The translations under genes and the position numbers were made by a program. The notes beneath the pieces were generated by a model. The model was not told where the DNA came from. It saw only the letters and a list, made by a program, of their open reading frames with translations, and did no database searches. Shown here piece by piece: positions 17,440 through 26,858 of a stretch of 64,000 nucleotides of DNA; the stretch's first letter is position 1, and each line of letters opens with the position of its first letter. The stretch comes from Raineyella fluvialis (GTDB lineage: Bacteria; Actinomycetota; Actinomycetes; Propionibacteriales; Propionibacteriaceae), in assembly GCF_009646095.1 (NCBI RefSeq), contig NZ_CP045725.1:3100001-3164000 (forward strand), read 5' to 3'.

Positions 17440-19362
17440 TCAACCGCGCGGGCCGGCAGTGCTCGACGGGCTGGGCGCGGCGCCGCCCCCAGTGGGGCCC
17501 GCGGCCGCGCCACCTCCGGTGCCTCGGAAGGCCTGACGGGTGTTGGCGAGGTTCAGACTGGGCAGAGGAGCGTTGACGTCGGCGAGCACGACCACGTCGT
17601 TCGAGCCGATGCCGCTGAGCACCTGCACCCGGCCCTGACCGCGGGCTCCGACGGAGACGTCCACCGTGCGGGTCGTGCCCTCACTCAGAGTTGTCACCTG
17701 AGTCGCGCCCGTCGAGGTGGTGGCGAGGGCGGAGGAGGGGATGACCAGGGCGCCGGCGAGTGAGGTGGTGACGATCGAGGTAGTGGCCGGTGCTCCTTCG
17801 GGTAGGCCGTCCGCGCCGGTGGGGACCGTGATGACCACCGGGTAGCTGGGCGCGTCGGTGCCGGAGCCTGAGGACGGGAGGGCTCCGACCGCGGACAGGG
17901 TGCCGTCGAGGGTGGTGGACGAACCGACCGTACGGACCTGGACGTGGTCGCCGACCGCGACCTGCTCCAGATCCGCCAGGGCCGCGGTGGCGTTCACCTG
18001 GGCGGCGCCGGGGCCGACGATGACGATGCCGTGAGAGGCCGTGGCCCGGTTGCCGCTGCTGATGTCGACGGCCCCGACGACCCCACTGATCGGTGCGGTG
18101 AGGGTCGCCGCATCCAGATTGTTCTGCGCCTGGGTCTGCTGCTGCTGTGCCGTCGCGAGCGTGCCCTGATCAGCGAGCAACTTGGCTTCGGGACTCATCG
18201 CCCCGCCCCCGGCCTGGCCGCCGGTGGCGGTCCCACTCTTGGTGGCGGATGCCTTCGCCGCCGAGGCCGCGGCGGATGCCTTCGCCGCCGAGGCCGCGGC
18301 GGCTGCTGCCGCCGCGGATGACGAGGTGGTCGGCGCACCGGCAGCGGCGAGCCCGCCCCCAGCGGTCGAGCCGGCTGCTCCTGCGCCGGCAGCACCAGCG
18401 CCGGCGGTCGAGGCCGCGGTCTGGGCCGCGGTCGACAACACGGTGGCGGCCTCATGCTCGGCGGTGCTCAGGCCCTGCAGCGCCGTGAGGCAGCGCGAGA
18501 GGGCGCCCGCGTCGGGGTTCTGCCCGGATGCGGTGGGTGCGGGGCTCGGGCTCGGACTCGGGCTGACCGGACCGACGCTCGGGGTGGGACTCGGGCTGGG
18601 GGTGGCGCTGGGACTCGGGCTGGCGGTCACGCTGGGACGAGGGCTGCTCCCGGGACCGGGCAGGCCGGTCACGGTGTCGGCGTGGTCGGCGACCGTCTTC
18701 GCCGTGGGAGGGCCGAGGACCGGACTCGTCGTCACCCTGCCCGACCCCAAGCCGCCGAGGACGTCCTTGCACTGGCCGTCCACGGCGTTCTGCGCCTGCG
18801 ACACCGCGGCCATCGCCTTCGCGATCTCGGCCTGTGACGCCTTTGCGCCCGAGGAAGCAGTCCCACCGACGGTTGTGGTGCTGTGGGAACCCGAGGTTGC
18901 ACCCGTGGTCTTCCCCGCGGCGGCGGCGGCGCCCGACGTCGACTGGCTGGTCGTGGAGCTGCTGGCGGCGGGCGCCGACGGGGTGGCGGTGGAGGCGGCC
19001 GCCTGGTCCTGTTCGATGGCCAGTTCGGCGGCGGCCACCTGGGACTTCGCCTCGAGGAGGGCCGCCTGCAGCGGCGCACCGTCCATGGTGGCCAGCACGT
19101 CACCGGCGTTGACCTTCTGGCCGGCATGCACGGCGACCCACGTCACCACCCCCGATGTCGGGAAGGTGGCGGTGACTTCATTCACGTGGGTGAGGGTTCC
19201 GCTCAGGGAGACGGTCGCGGTGAGGTCGCCGCGTGTGGGCGTGGTCGTGCGGTAGTGATCCGCAGACGCGTTCGTCCCCGTGCTCACGGCGTACGTCGTG
19301 GCGGCGGTCGCCACGACCGCGACCGTCACCACGCCCGCGATCACCATCCGACGACGGTTCAT
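17440..19362 (-). CDS. HlyD/MacA-type membrane-fusion adaptor with long Ser/Pro/Ala insertion
   Basis: 640 aa. N-terminal membrane anchor (about 7-27), barrel/lipoyl halves ATFPTSGVVTWVAVHAGQKV and APISGVVGAVDISSGNRA, and a C-terminal beta domain (VVITVPTGADGLPEGAPATT). The usual coiled-coil hairpin between the lipoyl halves is interrupted by low-complexity sequence (about 115-165 and 225-395, SPSPSATPSPSP and Ala-rich runs). It sits 55 nt downstream of the MacB-type permease and is presumably part of the same exporter. Its substrate cannot be inferred. The insertion could span the thick cell wall. Confidence 0.8.
   Translation of the reverse strand: MNRRRMVIAGVVTVAVVATAATTYAVSTGTNASADHYRTTTPTRGDLTATVSLSGTLTHVNEVTATFPTSGVVTWVAVHAGQKVNAGDVLATMDGAPLQAALLEAKSQVAAAELAIEQDQAAASTATPSAPAASSSTTSQSTSGAAAAAGKTTGATSGSHSTTTVGGTASSGAKASQAEIAKAMAAVSQAQNAVDGQCKDVLGGLGSGRVTTSPVLGPPTAKTVADHADTVTGLPGPGSSPRPSVTASPSPSATPSPSPTPSVGPVSPSPSPSPAPTASGQNPDAGALSRCLTALQGLSTAEHEAATVLSTAAQTAASTAGAGAAGAGAAGSTAGGGLAAAGAPTTSSSAAAAAAAASAAKASAAASAAKASATKSGTATGGQAGGGAMSPEAKLLADQGTLATAQQQQTQAQNNLDAATLTAPISGVVGAVDISSGNRATASHGIVIVGPGAAQVNATAALADLEQVAVGDHVQVRTVGSSTTLDGTLSAVGALPSSGSGTDAPSYPVVITVPTGADGLPEGAPATTSIVTTSLAGALVIPSSALATTSTGATQVTTLSEGTTRTVDVSVGARGQGRVQVLSGIGSNDVVVLADVNAPLPSLNLANTRQAFRGTGGGAAAGPTGGGAAPSPSSTAGPRG
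18244..18297. repeat. Perfect 27-bp tandem duplication inside the adaptor gene
   Basis: Two identical 27-bp units (18244-18270 and 18271-18297) encode a doubled nine-residue Ala/Ser/Lys block in the low-complexity part of the HlyD-like protein. The unit length keeps the frame, so copy number could vary without breaking the gene. Confidence 0.85.
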
Positions 19363-19417
19363 CGTGTCTCCTCCTCGACCCGCCGGTCACGCGGCACTGA
19401 CGTGTTACTCATGGCCC

Positions 19418-20644
19418 TCACTCCGTCCGCAACGCATCGATCGGCGCCAGCCGCGCGGCCCGTGCTGCCGGGTAGACACCGGCGATCACGCCGATGAGCA
19501 AGGACACCACCAGGGCGACCAGTGTGGCGGGCAGGGTCGGAGTGACCTGGAACTTGACCACCTGCGACAGGAGCGCCGCGCCGACCAGGCCCAGCACGAC
19601 ACCGGCCAGGCCACCCATCAGGCCCAGCAGGCTGGCCTCGGTGAGGAACTGGCGCAGGATGGCGGCGGGTGTTGCCCCGAGCGCCTTGCGCAGCCCGATC
19701 TCACGCGTACGTTCCGTCACTGAGACCAGCATGATGTTCATCACCCCGATCCCGCCGACCAGCAGCGAGATGGCCGCGACACTGCCGAGCAGCGCCGTCA
19801 GGGTCTGGGTGGTGGTGGCGATGGTGTCGACCAAGGTCTGCTGGGAGTTGACCGAGAAGTCCTGGGTGTCGGGCGTCGTCCCGTGGGCGGTGTTCAGCGC
19901 CGCCGAGGTCTCCTGATAGGCGGCTGACAGCACGCCCTGTCCCGCGGCGGACAGGTAAATGGTCGAGACCGTGAGTCCGGAACCTCCCTGGATCCGCTGG
20001 GCATGGGTGGCGATCGGGACGACGACAAGATCGTCCTGGTCACCCGTGATGGAGCTGCCGGCGGAGTTGAGTACGCCGATGATGGTCAGCGAGACGCCCT
20101 TCACCTGGATGGTCCGGCCGACGGGCGACCGATTACCGAAAAGGTTGGTCGCCGTCGTCGTCCCGATCACGGCCACCGGCGCTTGGGCGGCGTTCTCGTC
20201 ATTGGTGAAGAAGCGTCCCTCGGTCAGCGTCCTGGCCCGGACGGTGGTCCAGTCGGTGGTGCTGCCGATGACCTGGGTGGTCCAGTTCGTGTCGCCGGCG
20301 ACGACCGAGGTCGACGTCTGCACCACCGGTGCCACGGCTTCGACATCCGGGGCGACCGTACGATCCGCGAGCATGCTCGCGTCGTCGAGGGTCAGCGTCG
20401 TGGCGGTCCCGGTCCCTCCACGGACGCCGGTGAGACTCGTCGTGCTGCCGGGCGCGACGATCAGGAGGTTGGATCCGAGGGCGTTGATCCGGCCCGTGAT
20501 CTGGGCCTGGGCGCCCTGGCCGAGCCCGACGGTCAGCATCACCGCGGCGATGCCGATGAGGATGCCGAGCATGGTCAGGGCGGAGCGCAGCTTGCGACCG
20601 AGGATGGCCGTGACGGCCGTGCGCAGGGTCTCGCGGAAGTCCAT
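19418..20644 (-). CDS. MacB/FtsX-type ABC transporter permease
   Basis: 408 aa. Typical MacB topology: TM1 at about 20-43 ([20 protein letters not shown]), a large extracellular MacB-PCD domain (about 45-275), and three C-terminal TM helices ([20 protein letters not shown], then about 320-350 and 365-390). [20 protein letters not shown] is the hallmark cytoplasmic loop. ATG 20644 shares a base with the ATPase stop (TGATG); GTG 20647 directly before it is also possible. It works with the ATPase at 20644-21335 and adaptors on both sides, probably exporting a peptide, lipid or drug. Confidence 0.9.
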   Translation of the reverse strand: MDFRETLRTAVTAILGRKLRSALTMLGILIGIAAVMLTVGLGQGAQAQITGRINALGSNLLIVAPGSTTSLTGVRGGTGTATTLTLDDASMLADRTVAPDVEAVAPVVQTSTSVVAGDTNWTTQVIGSTTDWTTVRARTLTEGRFFTNDENAAQAPVAVIGTTTATNLFGNRSPVGRTIQVKGVSLTIIGVLNSAGSSITGDQDDLVVVPIATHAQRIQGGSGLTVSTIYLSAAGQGVLSAAYQETSAALNTAHGTTPDTQDFSVNSQQTLVDTIATTTQTLTALLGSVAAISLLVGGIGVMNIMLVSVTERTREIGLRKALGATPAAILRQFLTEASLLGLMGGLAGVVLGLVGAALLSQVVKFQVTPTLPATLVALVVSLLIGVIAGVYPAARAARLAPIDALRTE

Positions 20645-21335
20645 CACGCCACCTTCCCGGTCTCCAGGGCGCTGAGCAGCCCGTCGCGGATGGCGTACTG
20701 GTGCACCGAGCGGAGGGCGACCTCATGCTCGTGAGTGATCAGGATGATCGTGCGGCCCCGGGCGTGCAGCCCGGAGAGCAGGTTGAGCACGTCGTCGGTG
20801 GAGACCGAGTCGAGGTTGCCGGTCGGTTCGTCGGCCAGCAGGATGTCCGGATTGTTCACCAGGGCACGGGCGATGGAGACGCGCTGCTGCTGACCGCCGG
20901 ACAGTTCTCCGGGCCGGTGCTCGACGCGATCGGCAAGTCCCACCGCTGCCAGCACCTCCCTGGCCCGGGCACTGCGCTCGGCCCGGGGACCCCCGCGTAG
21001 GCGAGCGGCAGCTCGACGTTCTGCTGCGCCGTCATGCTCGGGAGCAGGTTGAACTGCTGGAAGACGAAGCCGATCGACTTGTTCCGCACCTCCGCCAACT
21101 GCTTCTCCGACATGGTGCTGACGTCACGCCCGGCGAGTTCGTAGCGACCCGACGTCGCGATGTCGAGGCAGCCGAGGATGTGCATGAGCGTCGACTTGCC
21201 GCTGCCTGAGGGGCCCATGATGGCGACGTAGTCGCCCTCGTCGATGTCCAGGTCGATCCCGCGGAGCGCTTCCAGTGAGATCGTGCCGTTCGAGTAGGTC
21301 TTGTGGACGTCGCGGAGCGAGAGGATCGGTGCCAT
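20644..21335 (-). CDS. MacB/LolD-type ABC transporter ATPase, frameshifted
   Basis: Walker [17 protein letters not shown]-loop [10 protein letters not shown], signature [15 protein letters not shown] and Walker [16 protein letters not shown] are all present. However, the first two are in one frame and the last two in another. Adding one base in the CCCGGGG tract at 20982-20988 gives a continuous 230-aa protein ([10 protein letters not shown] joined to [20 protein letters not shown]). ATG 21335 overlaps the upstream adaptor stop (TGATG). As the energy-coupling subunit of an otherwise intact operon, it is unlikely to be a true pseudogene. Confidence 0.85.
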
Positions 21336-22633
21336 CAGCGTCCGCTCCGGTTACCGCCGAAGAAGCCGCCGCCGACGCCACCCCCACCGCTGCCGCCTCG
21401 TTGCGCCCCGGCCGAGGTGCTCGCCGAGGGGTTCGCCGAGCTGCGGGCGAAACCAGTGGTGGGGACGAGAACGTGGTCGCCCGCCGAGAGACCGCCGGTG
21501 ATCTCGGTCTCCTGACCGACGACCGCGCCCAAGGAGACCGGCGTGTCGGTCGTCGTGCCGTTGGTGTCGACCCGGACCGACGGATGGCCGTTCACCTGGC
21601 TGACGGCAGAAGTGGGGACCGCCAGCACGTTGTCGAGCCTCTCGACGACGATCGACGCCGTGGTGGTGCTGCCGATGTAGAGCTGGGTGCCCTTGGTGTC
21701 GGTGACATCGACAACCACCGGAAAGGTGGCCGAGGAGGTCCCGCTGCTGCCGGAGGCCGCGTCCGCAACCTGGCTGACACTCTTCACCGAGCCGGCCAGC
21801 GTCGTACGACCGTCGGGTGCTGTCAGGGTGACCGCCTGGCCGGCCTTGAGCGAGGGGAGATCGGCGGCGCCGACCGATGTGTCGACCTGCCAGGACGACG
21901 TGTCGACGACGACGACGTCGCCGGTCGCACTGGTTGCGTTCGTGCCGGACTGACTCGTCCCCGACAGGCCCGCCGCCGCGGCGGCCGAGATGCCCTGGCT
22001 GCCGGAAGCCGAGCCGGACCCGCCGCTCCCGCCGGAGGATCCGGTGGCCACGCCGCCCTTGCTGACGCCGACCTTGGCGACGATGCCGCTGATCGGAGAC
22101 CTCAGCGTGGCCCCGTCATAGTTGCTCTGGGCCTGCGTCAGCTTGGCCTGAGCCGCGGCCAGCGTCGCCTGGGCGGCCGTCACCTGAGCGGTCGTCGCTG
22201 TGGAGGTGAGGGAGTTGACCTGGGCCTGCGCCGAGCTGACCGAAGCACGCGCGCTCTGCAGTGTTGCACCCAGCGCCGCCGAATCCTCGGTCGCGAGGAT
22301 CTGCCCCTTCGTCACCTTGTCGCCGACGGCCACCTTCACCTCGGTGATGGTGCCCGAGGCGGGGAAGTTCACCGACAGCTGCTGGGCCGGTTGGAAGGTG
22401 CCCGTGGCGGTCACCGACCGGGACAGTGAGGTGCGCTGGACGGTGTAGGTGGTCGAACTGGGCGTCGGTGCTGACTGACGGTTGCGGGTCATCAGCGCGA
22501 TGACCGCCACGACCACCAGAACGACCAGCACGGCCGACGCCACGATGGCGATCGTCCGGCGGCGCCGACGCTGCCGGAGTCGCCGGGGAGGGAGCGCCGT
22601 CGTCGCCGATCCCTCGGCAGGAATCTCAGCCAT
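21335..22633 (-). CDS. HlyD/MacA-type membrane-fusion adaptor
   Basis: 432 aa, first gene of the exporter operon. A basic N-terminus (LPPRRLRQRRRRRT) precedes a TM helix (about 27-49). Lipoyl halves NFPASGTITEVKVAVGDKVT and SPISGIVAKVGVSKGG flank a coiled-coil hairpin (ASVSSAQAQVNSL, AAQATLAAAQAKLTQAQSN). A beta-barrel/MP domain follows, then a Gly/Ser-rich C-terminal tail. ATG 22633 is preceded by GGAAGG about 9 nt away; upstream in-frame sequence to 22933 is unconserved-looking Pro/Arg shadow. A paralogue with a longer insertion closes the same operon. Confidence 0.86.
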   Translation of the reverse strand: MAEIPAEGSATTALPPRRLRQRRRRRTIAIVASAVLVVLVVVAVIALMTRNRQSAPTPSSTTYTVQRTSLSRSVTATGTFQPAQQLSVNFPASGTITEVKVAVGDKVTKGQILATEDSAALGATLQSARASVSSAQAQVNSLTSTATTAQVTAAQATLAAAQAKLTQAQSNYDGATLRSPISGIVAKVGVSKGGVATGSSGGSGGSGSASGSQGISAAAAAGLSGTSQSGTNATSATGDVVVVDTSSWQVDTSVGAADLPSLKAGQAVTLTAPDGRTTLAGSVKSVSQVADAASGSSGTSSATFPVVVDVTDTKGTQLYIGSTTTASIVVERLDNVLAVPTSAVSQVNGHPSVRVDTNGTTTDTPVSLGAVVGQETEITGGLSAGDHVLVPTTGFARSSANPSASTSAGAQRGGSGGGGVGGGFFGGNRSGR

Positions 22634-22850
22634 GTGTGCGTACGACCTTCCGTCGTGGTCCCTCCGGAGCGCTCGGATCCTCCCCCGCATCCTTGTGCGG
22701 AGTCTTGCGCGTGGCTGTGGATCAGCTGGGAGGGTACGGCCGATCGGGATCCGCGCCGAGAATAGTCCGGGGTACCGCGACGGTGGACGTGGGGTGATGG
22801 CTGCGGGGGAGATGCGGGGTTCCTCCGGAGGAACCCCCGGGGGCCCGGTC

Positions 22851-23876
22851 TCAGAACCGAAGGGCCCAGCCCCGGTGGTCCAGGACCGCGGCGGCACCCA
22901 GCAGGACAGCGACCATGACCGAGGCCTGCACAAGGGTGAGCCACGGTGGTGCGCCCGCGTACCAGCCGTCGACGTCCGGCAGGGTGAGAAAGGCCATCGT
23001 GATCAGGTGGGCGCAGTAGAGCGGGAGCGGGTGCCGGCCGGGGCTCTGCAGCCAGCCCCAGCGGGTCGGGTGGTCGTCGAGGGCCGCCGCGATCGGGGTG
23101 AAGATCAGCAGACAGAGCCCCAGTGCAAGGAGTTCGTACGTCAACGAAGCCCGGTTCTTCGACACCGGGACCCAGCCGGCCAGGCCGAAGGCCAACAGGG
23201 CCGCGGTGGCGCCGGCCAGGGCCAGCACCTGGGTCCGCCGGAGGGGCCCGGACGCGCGCTGCCACAGCTCGCCGACGACGCTTCCGATCATCAGGAACCC
23301 TCCCCAGGAGATCGACCCGAGGATGCTGTCGAAGGAGATCCCCAGGACGGCCGCGAGGAAGTACCGGTCGAGCAGGGTCTGGTAGAGGACCAGGCAGCCG
23401 ATTCCGGTGGCCAGGCGCACCCACCACGGCATCATCACCACGGGCAGCAGGAGGAGGGTGGCGGCACCGATCGCCTGCAGCACCCCCCAGGAGAGTTCGA
23501 GCGGCCCCGGCGAGGCCGTCAGAGCCTGGCCCCCGCTGATCAGCGCACCGAGACCGAGGAGCATCAGCCCGCGTCGGGCCATGCGGATCCTGACGGATCG
23601 CTTGTCCGGGGCCGCCCGCCAGCCCCGGACGCGGCTGCCCGCCACCAAGGCGATGGACAGCATGAACATGGGCGCCACCACGTCGGCGAGCGTGAAGCCG
23701 ATGTCGGCCGGGTGCTTGAGTGCCTGGGGCACCCAGCGGACCCCGAGACCGAGGTTACCGACCGCCATCAGCAGGACGGCCAGCCCCCGGTACACGTCGA
23801 TCGCCGCGATCCTCGGTGCCACGGCGGCACCGGCCGTGGCGGCGTGCGCGGCGACGCGACCCGTACGATGCTCCAC
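22851..23876 (-). CDS. Heparan-alpha-glucosaminide N-acetyltransferase-like membrane protein (DUF1624 type)
   Basis: 341 aa integral membrane protein with about ten hydrophobic segments. The opening APRIAAIDVYRGLAVLLMAV is the family signature of the HGSNAT/DUF1624 acyltransferase group, followed by a conserved FTLADVVAPMFMLSIALVAG. Members transfer acyl groups across the membrane to sugars. It may O- or N-acylate a cell-surface glycan, but no direct evidence ties it to the heptose cluster. It lies 35 nt downstream of the flavoprotein gene and is probably in its operon. The 217-nt gap between it and the adaptor start holds only a promoter region. Confidence 0.75.
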   Translation of the reverse strand: MEHRTGRVAAHAATAGAAVAPRIAAIDVYRGLAVLLMAVGNLGLGVRWVPQALKHPADIGFTLADVVAPMFMLSIALVAGSRVRGWRAAPDKRSVRIRMARRGLMLLGLGALISGGQALTASPGPLELSWGVLQAIGAATLLLLPVVMMPWWVRLATGIGCLVLYQTLLDRYFLAAVLGISFDSILGSISWGGFLMIGSVVGELWQRASGPLRRTQVLALAGATAALLAFGLAGWVPVSKNRASLTYELLALGLCLLIFTPIAAALDDHPTRWGWLQSPGRHPLPLYCAHLITMAFLTLPDVDGWYAGAPPWLTLVQASVMVAVLLGAAAVLDHRGWALRF

Positions 23877-23911
23877 GTCGATCTCCGGCTGGCGGAGGTC
23901 CCGGCCCGGGG

Positions 23912-25126
23912 TCAGCCGGCCAGGTCGGCGAGGTCCACGGAGGGATCGGTGAGCCGCTCCACCGGCACGCTGTGGCCGATGATGCCGCGCAGAGTGTCGT
24001 TGACGTCCCAGATGTTGACGTTCATCGCCGCCGTCACGACGCCGTCACGCAGCCAGAACACGATGAACTCACCGGAGTCGAACGACCCGCGGACGACGGG
24101 TTCGTCCGAGGCGAGATTGTTGCCGACGTACTCCATGCCGAGGTCGAACTGGTCGGTGAAGAAGTAGGGCTGCCAGTCGTAGTCGCCCTCGAGTCCGAGG
24201 ATCGTCCGCGCGCCGAGCGTGCCCGTCCGCAGGGCGTTGTCCCAGTGCTCTCGGCGCAGCCGCTGACCGAGCAGGGTGTTCTCGGCGTTGGCGATGTCGC
24301 CGATGGCGAGGATGGCGGGGTCACTGGTGACCATCCGGGCATCCACGACGACACCGTTGCCGACCTCGAGGCCCGCCTGCTCGGCGATGGCGATCCGCGG
24401 CACGGCGCCCACGGCGACGAGGACGGCATCGGTCTCGATCTCGCCGTCGTCGGTCACGATGCCTCCTGCCCGGCCGTCGCGTTCGAGGACTCCCCGGGCG
24501 GCCACCCCCATCCTCAGGTCGATGCCGTTGCGGACGTGGAGGTCGGCGAAGTACGCGCCGATACGCTCGCCGAGGATGTTGTCCAGGGGCTGCGCATTGG
24601 GGGCCACCACCGTGACATCCATCCCGGCCTGCTTGGCCGAGGCGGCCACCTCCAGACCGATCCACCCTGCGCCGATCACGCCGAGGTGGCCGCCGGAGGC
24701 GAAGAGCTCCTTGAGCGCGTCGGACTCGTCGAGCTCGCGCAGTGTCATCACTCCAGGAAGTTCGGCGCCGGGCACCGGGATACGACGGGAATCGGCGCCG
24801 GTGGCGAGCACCAAGCGGTCGTACGGGAGTTCCTCGCCCGTCGCGAGCCGGACGGTGTGGGCTTCGCGGTCGAGGGAGGCGACGACCTCACCGAGTCGCA
24901 GCTGGACATCCTGTTCGGCGTACCAGGACTCGTCGTGCAACCGGATCTCCGTCCGGTCCATGCGTCCCTGCAGGTACTCCTTGGACAGTTTCGTTCGGTC
25001 GTACGGGAGTTCGGGCTCCTGCCCGATCAGAGTGATAGGACCCGTGAAGCCCTCGCTGCGTAGGCCCTGGACCAGATGTGCCCCGGCCAATCCCGCTCCG
25101 ACAACGACGATCCGCTGCTCGGACAT
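23912..25126 (-). CDS. FAD-dependent NAD(P)H:ferredoxin reductase-like oxidoreductase
   Basis: 404 aa, BphA4/rubredoxin-reductase-like flavoprotein. FAD motif RIVVVGAGLAGAHLVQGLR at the N-terminus, PYDRTKLSKEYLQG typical of this group, NAD-binding LGVIGAGWIGLEVAASA at about 145, and the second FAD motif VYAIGD-like DPAILAIGDIANAEN at about 265. A C-terminal reductase domain contains WDVNDTLRGII. It passes electrons from NAD(P)H to a ferredoxin or similar carrier; no ferredoxin gene is next to it. ATG 25126 selected; upstream in-frame sequence is not protein-like. Confidence 0.88.
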   Translation of the reverse strand: MSEQRIVVVGAGLAGAHLVQGLRSEGFTGPITLIGQEPELPYDRTKLSKEYLQGRMDRTEIRLHDESWYAEQDVQLRLGEVVASLDREAHTVRLATGEELPYDRLVLATGADSRRIPVPGAELPGVMTLRELDESDALKELFASGGHLGVIGAGWIGLEVAASAKQAGMDVTVVAPNAQPLDNILGERIGAYFADLHVRNGIDLRMGVAARGVLERDGRAGGIVTDDGEIETDAVLVAVGAVPRIAIAEQAGLEVGNGVVVDARMVTSDPAILAIGDIANAENTLLGQRLRREHWDNALRTGTLGARTILGLEGDYDWQPYFFTDQFDLGMEYVGNNLASDEPVVRGSFDSGEFIVFWLRDGVVTAAMNVNIWDVNDTLRGIIGHSVPVERLTDPSVDLADLAG

Positions 25127-25283
25127 GTCCACTCCGTCCTCGGGGACTCCGGCGACCAGCCGGCTGTCCTCCCATGCTAGGCCGCACGGGCCCGGCCGGG
25201 CACGAGAAATTGACGCGACAACGACAACGCCGGGCGCCACGGGAGGGCCCCGTACGTCCCGGCGTCGTGGTGCTCCCCGGGTC

Positions 25284-25907
25284 TCAGGACAGCGGCGTCC
25301 CGGTCCCCCCGGAGCATTCGGCACCCGGCTCGGGGGTCTGGGGGCCCTGCTCGTACGTCTTGATGAACGCCGCCACGCGGGGATCCGAGGCGCTGTCGAC
25401 GGGCAGCTGCAGGCCCCAGGCGTTGAGGACCACCGCGGAACCGAGGCCGGGGTAGGGGCTGACGAGCACGTGGGTGTGTCCCTTGGCATCGGCCTGCAGG
25501 ACGGACACCTGGTCGGGCGCCAGGTCCGGTGTGTAGGTGATCCAGACCGCGCCGTGCTCCAGGGAGTGCACGGCATTCTCGTTGCGCACCGGCGCGGTGT
25601 AGACGCCGCAGTTCTGCGGGGTCGGATCGTGATCGCCGCCGACCGGTGGTGACATCGGGTAGCTCACTGAACTGGTGGTGTGCTTGTTGCTGAGGCCGGA
25701 GAACTGTTTCACGGCGTCCAGGGACGTGTCCGCCTTCGGCTGCTGGGCGCGCAGCGCGAGGGGGATCGCGATGGCAGCCACGACAGCCAACGCCGCGACC
25801 ACGCCACCGATGATGACGATCAGGCGTCGTCGGCGCTTCTTGCGGTCATCGGCGGCCTGCAGCGCGGCGAGGCGTGCGCGACGGTTCGAGGAGTTGTCCG
25901 GGGTCAC
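25284..25907 (-). CDS. DUF3105 membrane-anchored protein
   Basis: 207 aa. A short basic cytoplasmic N-terminus (DRKKRRRRL) precedes one TM helix (about 29-51) and an extracellular domain with the DUF3105 signature NAVHSLEHGAVWITYTP and PVGGDHDPTPQNCGVY. The C-terminus has a second Cys. The conserved His/Glu/His could bind metal, but no function is established. The GTG start at 25907 lacks a Shine-Dalgarno. It lies exactly 6 nt beyond a TACATT element, which suggests a leaderless transcript. Confidence 0.8.
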   Translation of the reverse strand: MTPDNSSNRRARLAALQAADDRKKRRRRLIVIIGGVVAALAVVAAIAIPLALRAQQPKADTSLDAVKQFSGLSNKHTTSSVSYPMSPPVGGDHDPTPQNCGVYTAPVRNENAVHSLEHGAVWITYTPDLAPDQVSVLQADAKGHTHVLVSPYPGLGSAVVLNAWGLQLPVDSASDPRVAAFIKTYEQGPQTPEPGAECSGGTGTPLS

Positions 25908-25913
25908 AGTAGC

Positions 25914-25940
25914 AATGTAGCCAATTGATCAAAGGGTCAA
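25914..25940 (-). promoter_or_regulatory. Housekeeping-type promoter of the DUF3105 gene
   Basis: On the minus strand TTGACC (25940-25935), a 15-nt spacer, TACATT (25919-25914), then 6 nt to the GTG start at 25907. The spacer is shorter than the usual 17, but both hexamers are recognisable in a locally AT-rich stretch. Confidence 0.45.
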
Positions 25941-26049
25941 CAAAGTCCGTCCTCGTCGGCGTTCGTCGGAGCGACATCCGAGCGACAGCGTCGTCAGTGG
26001 TGCGGCGTAGGGTCCAGAGGAACGAGAGGGGAGGCGGGGTGGTCCGAGG

Positions 26050-26805
26050 GTGGGGAGTGTGACGGCCGGGGTCGTCCTGTCGATGGTGGTCGTGACGGCG
26101 GCCCTCAGCGGATGTGCCGCAGCATCCACCCTGTCCTCGCCCGTCTCCGCGGGGTCCACCACCGATGCGTCGAGCACCCAGTCCCCGAGCTCTGCCGACT
26201 CCCGCGGCACCGGCACGGCCGTGGCGGCCCTGGCGGCGCTGCCCGTCAAGGGTCGGGCGCCGAAGACGGGCTACCAGCGTTCTGCGTTCGGGCAGGCCTG
26301 GGCCGACGTCGACCGGAACGGCTGTGACACCCGCAATGACATCCTGCGCCGCGACGCGAGGGACGTGACGCTCAAGCCCGGGACGAACGGGTGCGTTGTC
26401 GCCTCGGGCACCCTGCAGGACCGCTACTCGGGCACGGCGTTCCGGTTCGTCCGCGGCGACGGCCAGGTGGAGATCGACCACGTGGTCGCCCTGTCCGATG
26501 CCTGGCAGAAGGGGGCCCAGGCGTGGACCGCCGAGACGCGCGCTGCCTTCGCCAACGACCCGCTCAACCTGGTCGCCACAGAATCCGCGCTCAACCAGCA
26601 GAAAGGTGACGGTGACGCCGCCACCTGGCTGCCGCCCTACGGTGCCGGCCGGTGCGCGTACGTCGCTCGCCAGATCGCGGTCAAGAAGACCTATGGCCTG
26701 TGGCTGACCGTGGCCGAGCGCGATGCCATGGGACGCGTGCTCGCCGGTTGCCCCCGCGAGCCCCTGCCCTCCGGTGATGACCGGGCACCGCTGGCCGCGG
26801 GCTGA
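26050..26805 (+). CDS. Secreted lipoprotein HNH endonuclease (DUF1524/GmrSD C-terminal-like)
   Basis: 251 aa. Signal with lipobox (VVVTAALSGCAAAS) at about 9-27 marks it as exported and probably lipid-anchored. A Ser/Thr linker follows, then a DUF1524-type HNH nuclease core: VEIDHVVALSDAWQKGAQAW gives the catalytic His, and FANDPLNLVATESALNQQKG the Asn/His-type metal site, followed by WLPPYGAGRCAYV. Such extracellular nucleases can degrade DNA for nutrients or act in competition. GTG 26050 is the most upstream reasonable start; GTG at 26059 is also possible. No immunity gene is evident next to it. Confidence 0.82.
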   Translation: MGSVTAGVVLSMVVVTAALSGCAAASTLSSPVSAGSTTDASSTQSPSSADSRGTGTAVAALAALPVKGRAPKTGYQRSAFGQAWADVDRNGCDTRNDILRRDARDVTLKPGTNGCVVASGTLQDRYSGTAFRFVRGDGQVEIDHVVALSDAWQKGAQAWTAETRAAFANDPLNLVATESALNQQKGDGDAATWLPPYGAGRCAYVARQIAVKKTYGLWLTVAERDAMGRVLAGCPREPLPSGDDRAPLAAG

Positions 26806-26845
26806 CACAGCCTCGTCCCCCTGCGGCCGGTCGAAGGCGGATCGC

Positions 26846-26851
26846 TAGGAT
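26846..26851 (+). promoter_or_regulatory. -10 element for the CinA-like gene
   Basis: TAGGAT, exactly 7 nt before GTG 26859 with no Shine-Dalgarno in between. This is the arrangement expected of a leaderless actinobacterial mRNA. Confidence 0.45.
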
Positions 26852-26858
26852 CGTGGCC

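Noticed and set aside
18182-19255. Plus-strand open frame of 357 aa with Ala/Val-rich sequence
   Set aside because: It is the complement of the low-complexity part of the HlyD adaptor and shows no family motif.
25227-25265. ACGCCGGG...CCCGGCGT inverted repeat as terminator of the DUF3105 gene
   Set aside because: Only 8 bp with a 23-nt internal region that folds on itself; too weak to list as a feature.
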